Origin: Earliella scabrosa
Taxonomy: Eukaryota > Basidiomycota > Agaricomycetes > Polyporales > Polyporaceae
Assembly (NCBI GenBank): GCA_022605405.1
Contig: JABYQQ010000001.1
Span: 4,340,001-4,404,000, forward strand
Length of the DNA: 64,000 nt
Direction of reading: 5' to 3'
The notes beneath the pieces are model-generated. The model had not been told where the DNA came from. It searched no databases and worked only from the letters and a program-made list of their open reading frames with translations. Within the stretch, counting starts at the first letter, position 1. Each line of letters begins with the position of its first letter. Made by a program: the position numbers and the translations under genes. This document shows positions 10,012-23,510 of the stretch, one piece after another.

Positions 10012-10192
10012 TGTAAGGAGATGGATTAGACGCGGGTCGTGGGAACTACTGTACAGTTATTGATCGCGCGTCGTACGAGACCCCGCGCTGTGCGCGGGCT
10101 CTCTCCATCGTCTACACCACACCTGTACTGCTTGCTGAGATTATACACTCGGTTCTGAGCACTTCGGGCGTGACTAGGCGACAACCCTTACA
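10012..10192 (+). mobile_element. 3' LTR, 181 bases
   Basis: The block begins TGTAAGG immediately after the polypurine tract and ends CCTTACA, so the ends form a perfect 7-base inverted repeat with canonical TG...CA termini. The inner part is GC-rich (cgcgcgtcgtacgagacccc). The cgggt at 10193-10197 would be the right copy of a target duplication, but no left LTR remains in the window for comparison. Confidence 0.8.
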
Positions 10193-10752
10193 CGGGTGGT
10201 GGCGGTTTATGTAGGGGCGGAAGGGAACGCTCCAAGTCGGAGCCGGAAGCACTGCAAGGGGACCTTGTAAGCCCCAGCCGGGCGCGTCGACTGCGGAGAG
10301 GGCGCTTGGAAGTACGTGGAAGGTACCACGACAAGCCACAATTGGCTCTCTCTGTCTGACTCTGGACTGTGCTCCGCTGCGCCGCAGGGCGGTGTACACG
10401 TGGCTGTGCTGTCGCCAAACCCACGTAAGCGGCCGCCGCGCACAAATCGGGAAGGGGCGGGATGTGACTGTGACCCGACGACCGTCACTTACCCGGCGGC
10501 TAGATATCTTTCAGATCTGATCAAGTCGATCGACCATGCGCGCGCTCACGCGATTTTCTTTCGTCCTCGAACCGGCGCTTGTCAACTAATCTCTTATTCT
10601 CCCTCCTGCTCCTGCTCTGCGCCCGTGTGTGCGCTCCCCGACAGTGCCTATCCTACGTCTCGTGTGCTCCTACTATACGCTTTTTGTCTCCATACGATCC
10701 TCGACGATAACGACCAGTGTAGCATAACAAGAACCGAACGCGACATCTCAAC
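10193..10752. other. Upstream region of the PRMT1 gene
   Basis: No gene supported. The last 200 bases before the PRMT1 start are C/T-rich (ctcttattctccctcctgct), consistent with a basidiomycete core promoter and 5' UTR. Confidence 0.5.
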
Positions 10753-12538
<1,786 letters not shown>

Positions 12539-13225
12539 TTCGACTCCCGACACACGGCTGCTGCCCGTGCATGACCGTTCGACGACACTCGCGCGCATCC
12601 ACATCCACATCCACATCCACATCCGATGCGGTTGTCCGATGGGTGTGCATGCGCTGGAATGCACCTCTCTCGCGGCGGGGCGGCGCAATTCGGGTGGGGC
12701 ATGGCATCGGACGGATGCAGGTACTGAGCACGGTATGTGTTCGGGTGGGCGCGACGTGGGGCATGCAGGGTCGAGGATGAGGCGAAGGGTCTTCCGTTTT
12801 GTGTCTGGGACAATAGTGGCGCAATGCAGCTGGGTCCGCTGTTCACCGGGTTCGGCGCCGATGCGGGTGCGGTAGGAGTGAGCTGGAGTGCTGAGCGAGA
12901 GCGGCAGCGTGTGCACGGAGCTGGAGCTGAAGCGGACAGAGGGAGGCTGGAGGAGATGCCGGCGGTAGGAAATAAGAATGAGATCATCGGCAAGACGCGC
13001 TCGAATCCGATCCAGTCGCGTTCTTGTGATGGAGACGCCGGCTTGCTCCCTTCCCTGCCACTGCCCCGTCCATATAATTCACCCTTTGTCCGCAACCATT
13101 CCCCTGTCGACTGCAGCTGCCCCCCAACCCTCGACTCGTGCTCTCGCCGCGGGGTATACCTTGCTCGTCGTCTCCTCTGCGCCGCGCATTACTGACTCCG
13201 TTCACGACCCTGCTCTCACGCCTCG
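12539..13225. other. Intergenic, includes a hexamer microsatellite
   Basis: Follows the PRMT1 stop. A (ccacat)n microsatellite of about five units lies at 12598-12623. The rest holds no convincing exon; the 100 bases before the next start are C/T-rich. Confidence 0.6.
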
Positions 13226-15616
13226 ATGTCCCTCATGCCCCTCATGTATGCACGCTCGTCCTCGTTCAGAACGCACGCCAATGTCCGCCCTGCGCTCGAC
13301 CGGCTCCCCGCGGAGATCCTGCTCGAGGTCGCCAACTATCTCGCGGCGCGCTCGGACGTCCTCCAGCTGAGCCAAGTGGTACGATCAGGTCGTGCGACCG
13401 TGTTCTTCTCCCGAAAGCCCCCCATGTTGATGACCGCCGTGCCCACCAGTCGTCCACGGTCTACGCGATGGTCGTGCCCGCGCTCTACGCCGACGTCGAG
13501 CTCCACGGCGTCGAGCAGTGCGAGCGGACGCTCGGGATGCTCCAGCGCTGCCCCGAGGTCGCGCGTCACATCCGGCGACTGGCGGTGTACCCCGAAGACG
13601 AGACGAACCCCCGGCCGCACGACCACCTCCGCGCGTGGGACAACGCGGGCGTCGTGTCGCGCTGCGTGCTCAAGGTCGCGCCGCACCTCGACGCGCTCTC
13701 GCACTTTGAGTGGGACGGGGAGGATATGCTGCCCGACGACCGGATGTGGACGGAGCTACGGACGAGGTGAGCCATCGGACATTGTTCCGACGCCCGTTGC
13801 TACCCCCCCGGTCCGCTCGGACGCGTGCGCTCTCTCTTACACGCGTCCTCTCCCTGCGTTTGCCAGATGTCCGAGGCTTCGCCACATAGGCACCACGTTT
13901 GGGTGCTTCCTCCCTCGCCCGACGAGCTCGGTGAGTGTCGATGACATCATACGTGGGATATCATTTGTTCACGCTCCCGGCATCATTCACCCGCACGGAC
14001 GTTGAATGTATGCGTCGCTCCAACAGCTCCTCCAGTTCTCCAATCTCATCGGGTTCTCCCTCACGCTCAAGGATGGCTTCTACGCCCACTCGCTGCACTT
14101 GCCCTCTCGAGGTGGGTCCGCTGCCAGCAAGGATGACGACTACCTTGCGCTCGCTGACCAAGGGTCAGAGAGCGAGCCTGTCTTCATGCGCCTCTGGGAC
14201 ATGCTCACTCTCCGGTGCCCCGACCTCGAGTCGTTGAAGATCGTAGGAAACTCGGCCGAGCCCTCCGACGCGGCCCGGCTGTACAGCGCAAACTGGCCCC
14301 GCCTCCGCCGCCTCGCGCTCGGCGCGCTCGTGTGGAACACGAACGTCCCCGGGCAGCCCAACGCGATGGCGGGATTTGTGGAGTTCTTGGAGCGCCATCC
14401 GTCAATCGAGAGTCTGCACCTGCTGGGAAGGCCCAGCACCAACCAGGTCGACCTCTCCGCGCTCTCTCCTGAGGCCCTCCCGAATCTGAAGGAGTTCAGC
14501 GGGTCGTTTGGGCTGTTGCGGATGCTCGTAGACCGCACACACGCGGACGACGCGGCTGCTGGTCCTGCGGCCGCCAACGCAGCCCCCGCCCCTGCAGCTG
14601 GCCCCGCTCAGAACCAGGCACAGAACCTGCCCCAACCGCCTGTTCCGTCAACGCCGCTGTCCAAGACGTTGGAGCGCATCTGCTTCCCGCACGCGATGCA
14701 CCTCCGCGATCTGACCCCGCTTGCGATCTCCCGCGTGCTCATGAGCCTCCATGCGCTCACGTCCGTCAAAGTCACGTTCGCCATCCAGGGTGGTTACGAC
14801 AGCAATGGTGTCTTCCGCACCATTGTCGCATCGTGTCCACACCTGCTGGAGCTCGACATCACCTGCACCAACAGGCCCTCGTTCTTTTTGGTGAGTGTAT
14901 GCGCATGTATGAAACAGGCTGGCGCTGACGGAATCGCGTGCTCTTTTGCACAGGACGCTTTCGCGAACTCGCTCCGTGGCCTGTCGCGCCTGCGCACGCT
15001 GTCGCTCTCACTCGTACGCATGGCGGGCGAAGAGCCGATGCACATCGGCGCATCCCGCATCGCTCTCGCCAACCCGCGTCTGAAGACGTTCTCCATCTCC
15101 TTCATCCCCGCACACGCCGGCTCGGACACTCCCCCGCCCCCCTTGGAACGCGGCGCGTTCGAGCTGACCTGCGACGCGCACGGGATCCCCGTCTGCCTGG
15201 ACGTCCTGCAGCGGTACACCGCGCTCTGGCCATGGCAGCGGCGCGCCGTGGGTGGCGCGACGCTCGGGGTGGGGATGAGCGCCGCGCTCGCGGAGTGGTT
15301 CGCGACGGCGGCGAGTGCGCTTGGGATCGAGGGCCCGATGGTGCTGCTCGAGAACAGTCTTGGCGCAGGCGGGCTGAACCTCGGCGCGGCCGGCGCTGGG
15401 TCCGGGTTGGCGCTGGGATTGATGAGGGGCAAGACGAGGAGGAGGAGGTGGACGTGCGACCTCAGGCCGAGCGGGCACCCGGACGTCGCGCGGAAGGGCG
15501 TCTCGGAGCTGCTGGTGGAGCGGAGCCCGGCTGGGGAGGAGGCGCGGTTGATGATGTTCTGCCTGTGCTTGCTGCTGCTCACCGTGTGGGCGCTGGCCAG
15601 CAAGGCGTCCCGGTAG
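13226..15616 (+). CDS. F-box protein with C-terminal hydrophobic segment
   Basis: Presumed substrate adaptor of an SCF ubiquitin ligase. Five exons (13226-13378, 13450-13766, 13867-13930, 14027-14890, 14954-15616) give 686 residues with consistent phases. The F-box lies at about residues 25-65 (LDRLPAEILLEVANYLAAR...LSQVSSTVYAMVVPALYADV across intron 1). The middle has leucine-rich-repeat-like segments (LRCPDLESLKIVGNS, SIESLHLLG, LPNLKEFSGS, LRTLSLSL) and an Ala/Pro linker. Intron 4 (63 bases) has no stop and is in frame, so it could be missed or retained. The protein ends with a hydrophobic stretch MMFCLCLLLLTVWAL a few residues before the stop, which could act as a tail anchor. Many such F-box genes occur in agaricomycetes; the substrate is unknown. 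Confidence 0.75.
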
Positions 15617-16091
15617 CGGAGGTGGAGGGTGGAGCGTGACGGTGTGTGTGCCCATGACTTTGATGCTAGATGACCGACGAACGTGAACGATGAGCGGTGC
15701 GCGATGCGCGACGCTCGCGACGCCCACCCCCGTTAGTACTATAGTTGTACATGTAATCTCGTGCGCGCTGAGGATGTGCTGCTGCTGCGGCCTGCCTACG
15801 ACCGACCGGATCAGGATTCACTCGTTTTGTATTTAGATGCGCTGGCACCCTGGACTGGGTTGTGTTTACATATCTTCGTTTGTAGCATGTTGCTGTGCTC
15901 GAGCCCGCGTTGGCTCTGTAGGTACTCGCTCTGTGTTATGTGCATGCTGCCTGGCCGTGTTCTGCCATATATTATCCTCGGTGACTGGACAAGACATCGT
16001 CGACAACCGCCAAGACGTCTATTACGAGAAGCCACACAGGGTCGCCACTGAGTAATGAATACGGTGTACGTACGACCATGATCGAAACGTT
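15617..16091. other. Convergent 3' intergenic region
   Basis: Lies between the stops of the convergent F-box and tyrosinase genes. No exon or RNA gene is apparent. Confidence 0.5.
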
Positions 16092-17775
16092 TCACTCGTA
16101 CACGTAGCACAAATACCCGCCAGTGGTGTCCATGACGTCGCGGATGGACACCTCCGGGAACATGCCGTCCGCGGGGATCATGGAATCAAGCTGGGACAGC
16201 ACGGCGCGTGAGCGTTCACTGGGGAGTACTGAATGATCGGAACGGCAGGCCGTGCACTCACAGAGAGCTCGGGCGCCATGCCGTTGGGGTAGTCGCGGAT
16301 GGCTTCGAGGGAAGTAAGGTTCTGCACGGAGCCGCCCTTGAAGGCCCAGAGGTTCTGGGGGTGTCGGCGCTGCCAGTCGAACCAGACTTTGTCGACCATC
16401 TATGAGTTGGGCGGAAGCAATCAGCATACTCGTGCGGGGGCGCACATTGAGGGAAGGAAACGCGCACCGCATGGTGGAAGAAGAACATCGGTTCTGAAGG
16501 GAGGATGGCTGGCGTGAGCGCCTGCAAATTCGATATGCCGTCTAACGAACTACACACCGTTCGCAGAGAATGTGGGGGCCGGGAGGCAATCAGCGGGTGC
16601 GTTCGAGGGACAGTAGCCCGACAAATCACTGTGAGGGAGACAAGGACCATGGAGGGTCATCATTGGGGTCTGTACGGTTATCACTGAACGCAACACACCC
16701 GCCAAGGATGAAATGCACGCTCGAGTGTGGTCCCTGGTCACTAGCATTGTCAGCATCTCCTTCTCCGTCACTCTCTCAATCACTCTCTCAATCGCGCACG
16801 CCCGCTGCTCACCTGCGTCCGCTCCATATACGCCTGGAAGCCAACAAAGTCACCAGGCGCCCAGCGGACCATCTTGCGCACCTCCCCCGGCGTGAAGCTC
16901 TCGTTCGCGTACAGGCTCGCGTTCGGGAACAGCGGCACGCCCGCGAACGGCAGGAACGGCTGCAGCGTGAAGTTGCGCCGGACGACGTGCGGGACGGGGT
17001 AGGCGACCTCGAGCGTGCGGAAGCCGCCGACCTGGAGCTGGAAGTCGTGCGCGGGGTCGCCCCAGCCGCCCGCGCCGCTCACGGGGTCGGTGTCCCGGAG
17101 GATTGGGCTGTGCTCGACGTCGTGTGCGTCTGTTCAGTGGAGGGGAGGGTGTGAAGAGGGTGGAGGAGAAACTATGTGAGCGAATATGCGACATTGCGAC
17201 GTGCGGCGGGCGGGAGTAGTACGCACCGATCGACCAGTCCCAGTAGGGGAACGCCCCGGTGAATCCGCAGCGCTCCTTCATCGCGGTCTCGACTGCGTTC
17301 ACATAGAAGCGGTGGAAGGGAAAGAAGAAGCCGGTGTTGTGGATCTGCATCGGGCGATGGGGCGCATGAACGTCACGCTGTCGCCTCAGCTGCGCGGACC
17401 ACAAGGGAGACTCACGTGGGTGTTCAGGTCCATGTGGATATAGACGATGTCGTCCCAGTAGCTGCCCGAAGCGTTGACTGGCACGATGTTCGACTCTGAA
17501 GGGGGCACGATGGGCGTGAGCGCGGGGTCATGCGGGAGGCGTGCCAAACACTACAGGCGTTCGCGTTGTCAGTGAGGTGCAAAACAACACTGCACATGTA
17601 ATATCGGCAGTGATAGACTCACGTTAATAGCAGCGATCCAATCTGCCTTCTCCTTGACGGACAGCTTGCGCCATTCTCTCCTGATAGAGGGCCGGGTGCA
17701 TGCAGCCGCGTCTGCGACGACTGTGAAGACACCGACCACCACAGCGGCGGAGGATGCGAGTGAGAAGAAATGCAT
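16092..17775 (-). CDS. Secreted short tyrosinase (type 3 copper protein)
   Basis: Likely oxidises phenols to quinones outside the cell. Nine exons join in phase to 368 residues: 17775-17623, 17550-17416, 17344-17227, 17129-16813, 16733-16699, 16628-16558, 16508-16468, 16399-16262 and 16190-16092. Residues 1-24 are a signal peptide (MHFFSLASSAAVVVGVF...ADA). The CuA site reads YIHMDLNTH-IHNTG-FFPFHR, with candidate ligands His90, His98 and His107, then the family motif FPYWDWS. The CuB site reads GPHSSVHFILGG (His244, His248) and FFFHHAMVDKVWFDWQ (His289). N-glycosylation sequons (NAS, NFT, NES) fit secretion. The C-terminal cleaved lid domain of long mushroom tyrosinases is missing, as is usual in this short form. 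Whether it is a monophenolase or only a catechol oxidase cannot be read from the sequence. Confidence 0.9.
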
Positions 17776-19606
17776 GGTGCAGATCCCCAGCAGTGCTCTG
17801 TGGAGCTTGAGCCTCCACCCACCACATTGAGTAATGGGATTTTATACACCAGCCTCAACGCTCTAGTACCGCGGAGACCCGAGCGATGAAGACCACCGCC
17901 GTGACCGTCCATGGGGCAAGATAGGCAGTGCATTTCGCGCGATTGTCGCGTCCAACCCTCATATGTATGCACCATCCGGGCCAATGACGGAGCGTCGTCC
18001 ATCCGCAAGGAAGCTGCACGATGCATCCGAACACAGAACGACCGCGGCGCGAAGCTCGCATTCATCCGCGCAATTCGTTGATGATAACGAGACCCATTCA
18101 AACCAAACCGCTCCCGACATCACCCTTGGCCCAGCGGGAGCATCGGCAACTCGGAGTCGGAGGACGGAAGAATGCACAAAGTTCGTGCACGGGCCCCCTC
18201 TCGACTGCAGAAGGCCTGAGCTGGTCTGGGAGTGAATTTTCTTCTGAAATTGATACTGAAACGACGTGTGCGTCACTTCAGCCCGCCAAAACAAAACCGA
18301 CAAAAAGATGCGAGACTCCAGGACTCACCAAGCGGCGGTTCACCGTTCACCACAACTTCACAGTGATGCCGGCATCTTCGCGGAGTCTCGACGCCAGCGG
18401 CATACTGTACCATTTCGACCTACTCTTCGTGTCACGCGTCCCAAGGGGGTCTGAAGGTGAATAATAAGAGGTCCGTCACGCGTCCCAAGGCCCTTTGAAT
18501 GTCTTCGCAGCTAAGTGTCACGCGCGCTTATACGGCGCTTAACGCGTTTTGGCAGGGGGTGGCCAGCCACTGAAGAGAATGTTACGTTCTGTCCCATGGT
18601 CACAGGGAGGTCGCCGAGCATGAATATTCAGAATTTTGGTGTCACATGTCCCACCCCATGAATAATGGGTCGAAATGGTACAGTATACCGCGTCGGGTTT
18701 AAACTCCATCGACCATGTTTGATGTTCGCGAACCCAACGATAATGACCAGAACCTTTGTCGCGGTTTACGTCTTCCGACCGTCGGAGGCAGCAGCGAGCC
18801 GACCATTGGCCACAAAGCCAAGTTTGAGCCTAAGTAGCCGGAAAATGAGCCAAGCACACCGCACCCGGTCCCGAGAATCGCGGGCGGAGAAGCGACGAAA
18901 CCGCTCCCTTGCAGAGTGAGAGCGAGAAGAAGTCTTGAGCGGCACGCACCTTCGCACCATCCCCCCACGTGCACGTCTATCTCGCGCCCGGTCCACGCAC
19001 GCTCGCGCGGGGCTCGGAGAAAACAGCAGCTGACATTGCAGTTTGCGGGCATGCACGAGCCCGATTCGGCGACAGAGATGGGAGCAGGAGCAGGAACGAG
19101 AGAGTGAGAGAGTGAGAGTGAGAGGATATGCATACAAGATTCTATTCCGAACCCCGAGACATCGTGGGGGCGGTTCCGTACTGAAAGACATCGGCGGCGG
19201 ATTTGTGCCATGCGTGCGTGCGTGCGTGCGACCAAGGAACGAAATGTACAGAGATGGATGGGCGAGACTGGCAACCAAGCGAAGGGTATCGAACGTGGAG
19301 GGGCAGAGTCACAGGAGAGGGAGAGAGTCTGAGCAATATTGGCATCGACGCGCGCGTCGAGCAATGAGATGAGCAGTATCAGTACGCGGAGTAGGCGGGC
19401 ATATGCATATGAGTGATGGGAAACAGTACATGGGGGAGATGAGGGGACGTTGTCTGCCGTGCGGAGGCAGAAGTCGAGCCCACAGCGAACAGCGGCCGCA
19501 CGCGCTTCGTGATCAGCGAAATGTACACCCGTCCGTCCGGGACAATTATGATACAGCAATGTATAGAGTCCGTGCGTCGCGGTCGTCGGCGGTCGTTCGT
19601 CTCTTC
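17776..19606. other. Gene-poor interval with small duplications
   Basis: No convincing gene. The tyrosinase promoter lies at its left end. A 17-base direct repeat (gtcacgcgtcccaagg with flanks) occurs at about 18430 and 18475. A purine-rich GA run lies at 19095-19130 (agagagtgagagagtgagag), and gtgcgtgcgtgcgtgcg at about 19212. Confidence 0.5.
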
Positions 19607-22600
19607 TCACTTCATCGTCGGCGGGGGCACGTCCGAGAACGTGATCGCCAGGCAGCCCAGCCACGCCATCTCGACCGCCGCGCGTCCAATGGGCGTGAGC
19701 GAGTACACCGGGTCGAACTCGTCCATCATCTCCTCCTCGTGCGCCGGCGATGGAGGTTGTTGCGGCTGCGGTTCCTCGATCGCCGTGCACAAGCCGACGC
19801 ACGCGAGGCCCTCCGGGATGAACTCAATGTCCCTGTCCTTTCCGGAGCACACGCCAATGACGACGTCTCCCGGGTGTTGTGCGCGGATCGATGCAGGAGG
19901 CAGCTCCGCCATGGCCTCCTCCATGGAGCCTGTGATCGTCAGGCCTTCGCTGGGCAGTCGCACACCCGTACCCAAGAAGTCGTTGTACGAGACGAGACGA
20001 GCACAAACCCTGAACGCCGACTTCGGGATGCCTTTTGTCTTCGGGGAGGCTGCGGAAGACGCCGCGAGAGAGTCCGCACGGGAGCGCTTCTTGTTCGCCT
20101 CGCCCTTCTTCTTGCCCTTGTCCTTGCGCTCGTCAAAGGGCACGTAGTAGACGATCAGGTACTGGCGATCCTCGATCTGGGGGATGTACTTGGACGACTC
20201 CTCGCCAGGCACAGTAGACGCCTCGTCCGTGTTGCAAGGCCACAGAGGAAGCAGCATGTGGAGCGCGTCGGGCGGGACCTCCTCGAAGACATTGACGCCC
20301 GCAAGATTCTTCATCGGCTGTTTGCCCTTGCTCCGCTCCTTGTGCGGCGTCTTGAACGTGGGGAGCAAGCCGACGTCCTTGAACGACTCGTTCAGGTTCT
20401 GGATGACGCGCTCGCGCTCCTCCTGCTTCGACCGCGGCGCGAGCGTGACCCAGGGCGGCAGCGTCGGAGTGAACGCCGCGTCCGGAGACGGGCCCACCGC
20501 TTTGCTCGACGAAACGCGCGCATTCTGGCCGCGGATGCGACGCGCCAGCCTCTCCATCAGTCCGCCGCCGCCGCCTGGGTGGTCATGATCGACGTGGTGG
20601 TGATCCGACCGCCCGCGGAGATACTCGAGGCGGCCGACGTCGAGCGTCGCAAACGCCTCAGCGTGGGAGGTGCGCGGATGGATCTGCTCGTCGTCATCGA
20701 GGTCCATGCTATCCTCTTCGCGCAAGGGAATCCGCGCTATTGAGGGCGCCAGACGATCGGCCGGGGACATCGCGACGTCGAGTGAGGGAGCGGGGGAGCG
20801 TGTTTCTAGAGACTCGCGGATGGAAAGCGCGCTGGTCGAGATGGACGGGGCATAGTTGGAGCTGGAGACCGCGGAGAAGGATGAATCGGCGAGCGTGGGG
20901 GAGACAGGAGTGGACGACGGCGAAGATGGGACAGGTCGTCGCTTTGACGGACCCTCCTCATCTGTCACCTTCGTAGTGGTGCCGCTGGAGGCGACGCTGC
21001 CGACGCTGGCTGTCTGGCTGGACGTGTCCGACGTCGCGCCGATCTTCTGTCTCTGCTTAGCCACCTTATCCTTGGTCTTCTTCTCATCCTTCACCTTCTC
21101 CCTGTCCTTATCCTTCGACCTGGTCGACTCGCGCTCTGTCCGTGATGACGACCCGTCGGCGAGGAGGTTATGCGTGTTCAGCTGGCTGGTCGTGCGCGTG
21201 CTAGTGAACTGCGCCTGCACGTCCATCGTCGCGAGGAGGATCGTTCCGCTCGTATGTACATGGAATGAAGTCCCGCCAGGCTTGTGCGACCGGCCAAACA
21301 GGCCGTATTTTCGGAAGATGCTGAACGCCACCGCTCGCGAATGTCTGTGTATGATCGAGTGCGGCCCGCCGCGCGTGTTGCCCCGGGAGAATGGATCGGT
21401 GATGTGACGGACGTTAATACGCTGCGTAGGAGCTTTCGAAGGATCTGTACGCGCAACGGTTAGCATGAACCACCGCATATATGCGGTCTCTCTGGGACGT
21501 ACGCTCTGTCCACTGCTTGTCTACTTTGAACCGGCCAACGTACTGATGCCGCCACAGCTCCTGGATAGCTGGCCGCCCCGAGCGCGATGCCGCAACCGCA
21601 GCCTGGCTTGCGCCATCCGCAGTCTCTTTCCGGAAGCTCCACTCTTCCCGCCGCCTTGTATAGCCCTTGTCCAGCTTGCGCAGGTGCGATGTGAAGACGT
21701 CGTCGCTCATCGTCGTGGTGCTCGACCGCCGTCCACTAGATATTGAATGCGACTCCCACGGCACGATGGACGTGCTCGGTCGACGGGAATCAGATCCCGG
21801 GGCGATGTACGAAGGCGCACCTGACGACCACGACCGACGAAGGCCGTCGCCTAGGATGTATTGCAAGTTGAAGCCTTCGTATGTGTCGTTCACCAGAGGT
21901 TCCGGTGCAGGTTCCCCTTGTTCCTGCACCTGCTGCTCGTCTTCTGTCTGCTGAATGTGTGCTACTGCCGCTGCCTGGGTCTGGGCATGCGCCTGCACCT
22001 CCAAGTTGCGCCAGTCGGAGCGAGTGGTTGGCTGGCTGATCGCCTGGACGAGGGGCGGGGAGGTCATCATTGGGTGGTCGAGCTCGTCATTTAAGCTGCG
22101 ACTCATGCGTCGTCCGGCGAGGATCGTTACCTCGCTGTCCTCGCGGTCTCGAGGAGGAGGGCCCTGGACAGTTGGAATGGTCCATGGAACGCTTCCCCGC
22201 CGAGATGGGGGAGGCGAGGAACGCGAGCTTGCAGTCGAGTGGCCGCCACTGTCGCGTATTCGGGAGAAGGTGACGGGAGAGGTCGGACTGTCATCCAGCT
22301 CGTCCTGCGCATCGTCGTCCTCCTGGTCGGCATAACTCGTCGCGATGCTCATCCGGTCATCCCGCGCTGGCCCTGCTGGCGCGTAGTCGTCTGCTCCACC
22401 ACCGAATGTGTGCAAGGAGGCCGTGTCAGAAACGTCGTCCCGAGAGAGATTGCGATAGTCAAACTCGACGTCTGTATCGAGATCATCATCGTATGTCGCG
22501 GACTCGACGTCCACTTCGGATTCGGTGTCGGGGCGAGTGGGTGATGCTGAGCCAGAGGGACCAGAGTATACATTAGTGGGAAGGGAGGGTCGGCGCGTAC

Positions 22601-23510
22601 CGTCGTCAATCGCGCGCATCTTTGCTCTCGTCTGCCTGGCCGCCTCGTCCTCGTCCTCGTCGTCTACACGCCCTCCGTCCTCTACCTCCTTAGCCTGTGT
22701 CCTAGGTGTACGTGTCCGGCTGCTGGCGCCGGAAACCGATGGACGAGGTGTGCGGTCTGATACGCCGGAATTGGGCACGGTAAATGGGCTGATGAGTTCG
22801 GTGCGACGGGGTGCGTTTGCACGAGCGGCCCCGAAAGTAAATGTGGACAGATTAGAGTAGATATCGTCAGGAGCAGCTAGAAACTGTGCATGGTCGTTGT
22901 CAAAGCCCGTAGGTAGTGACGGGGTCGTCTTAGCCGTCGGTTGATGGAGGTTGGTGGGAAGGGACGGTCGTCGCGAAGATGAGATAGAAGAAGATGGAGT
23001 GTGAGCTGCACGTCGAGGAAGAGGTCGGAGGGCTTGGATGTGAGGCGGACGTGACACGGTTGTGCTACTATTTGGGGATCTGGAAAAGGAATGTAGAGAC
23101 TGAGGCGGCAAAGGAGAGAACTGTACGTACTGGTTCGGGATGGATCTACGTCTGGAAGTAGAGGGAAGATTGCCGGTACAGTCATCAGTGGGAGTACGTG
23201 AGATGATGGGTCTGCCAATGTTAAAACGAGCAGGGTCGGCGTCCTGCGAGTTGTCGGCAGGATTGTAACCTAGGAACGAAGATGACGACGAGGCGGGGGA
23301 CATCTGATCGTCGACGGCGGCGAGGGTGTTGGTGGACTGAGGATCAAGGGGAGCAAGAGGAGCGCGGCGAGGCAAAGGAGGAAGATTGGCGGCCGAGGAG
23401 GAGGAGGAGGAGGATGGGGAGCGGCTGGAGGAAAGACTTGCTGGGCGTGAGGACGGTTTTTCGGGCTGGCGAGAGTGAGGCGGGGCGTCGGAGCGTTTGA
23501 AGTGGAACAT
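19607..23510 (-). CDS. Large orphan protein, 1281 residues, two exons
   Basis: Exon 1 is 23510-21503 and exon 2 is 21444-19607, joined by a 58-base intron; the join KQWTE-HPSKAPTQRINVRH is in phase. The first 530 residues are Ser/Pro/Thr-rich with acidic stretches and look disordered. A conserved-looking core follows: YEGFNLQYILGDGLRRSW, a basic segment KLDKGYTRRREEWSFRKE, LWRHQYVGRFKVDKQW, then across the intron RINVRHITDPFSRGNTRGGP, FSIFRKYGLFGRSHKPGG and THNLLADGSSS. A Lys/Ser-rich linker precedes a second globular part at about residues 1020-1281 (DRQYLIVYYVPFDE, AFRVCARLVSYNDFLGTGVR, DRDIEFIPEGLACVGL, YSLTPIGRAAVEMAWLGCLA). I recognise no named domain and no membrane segment. It looks like a basidiomycete signalling or scaffold protein, but no function can be assigned. 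Confidence 0.8.

Larger units (their letters stand above)
7183..10192 (+). mobile_element. 5'-truncated Ty3/gypsy chromovirus, 3' part with LTR
   Basis: The block starts in the middle of a pol reading frame (FHVSRLRRHEPND, the conserved stretch just before the chromodomain of basidiomycete gypsy elements). It continues through a chromodomain, a further 603-codon gene, a polypurine tract (about 10001-10011) and a 3' LTR (10012-10192). Gag, protease, reverse transcriptase, RNase H, the integrase core and the 5' LTR are absent. The left break at about 7183 joins repeat-rich spacer, so the truncation looks like a deletion or recombination. Confidence 0.85.

Noticed and set aside
14794..15603. 269-codon minus-strand frame
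   Set aside because: Antisense of the F-box gene; no domain.
19403..20743. 446-codon plus-strand frame
   Set aside because: Antisense of the two-exon orphan gene; Arg-rich composition typical of a GC-rich shadow frame.
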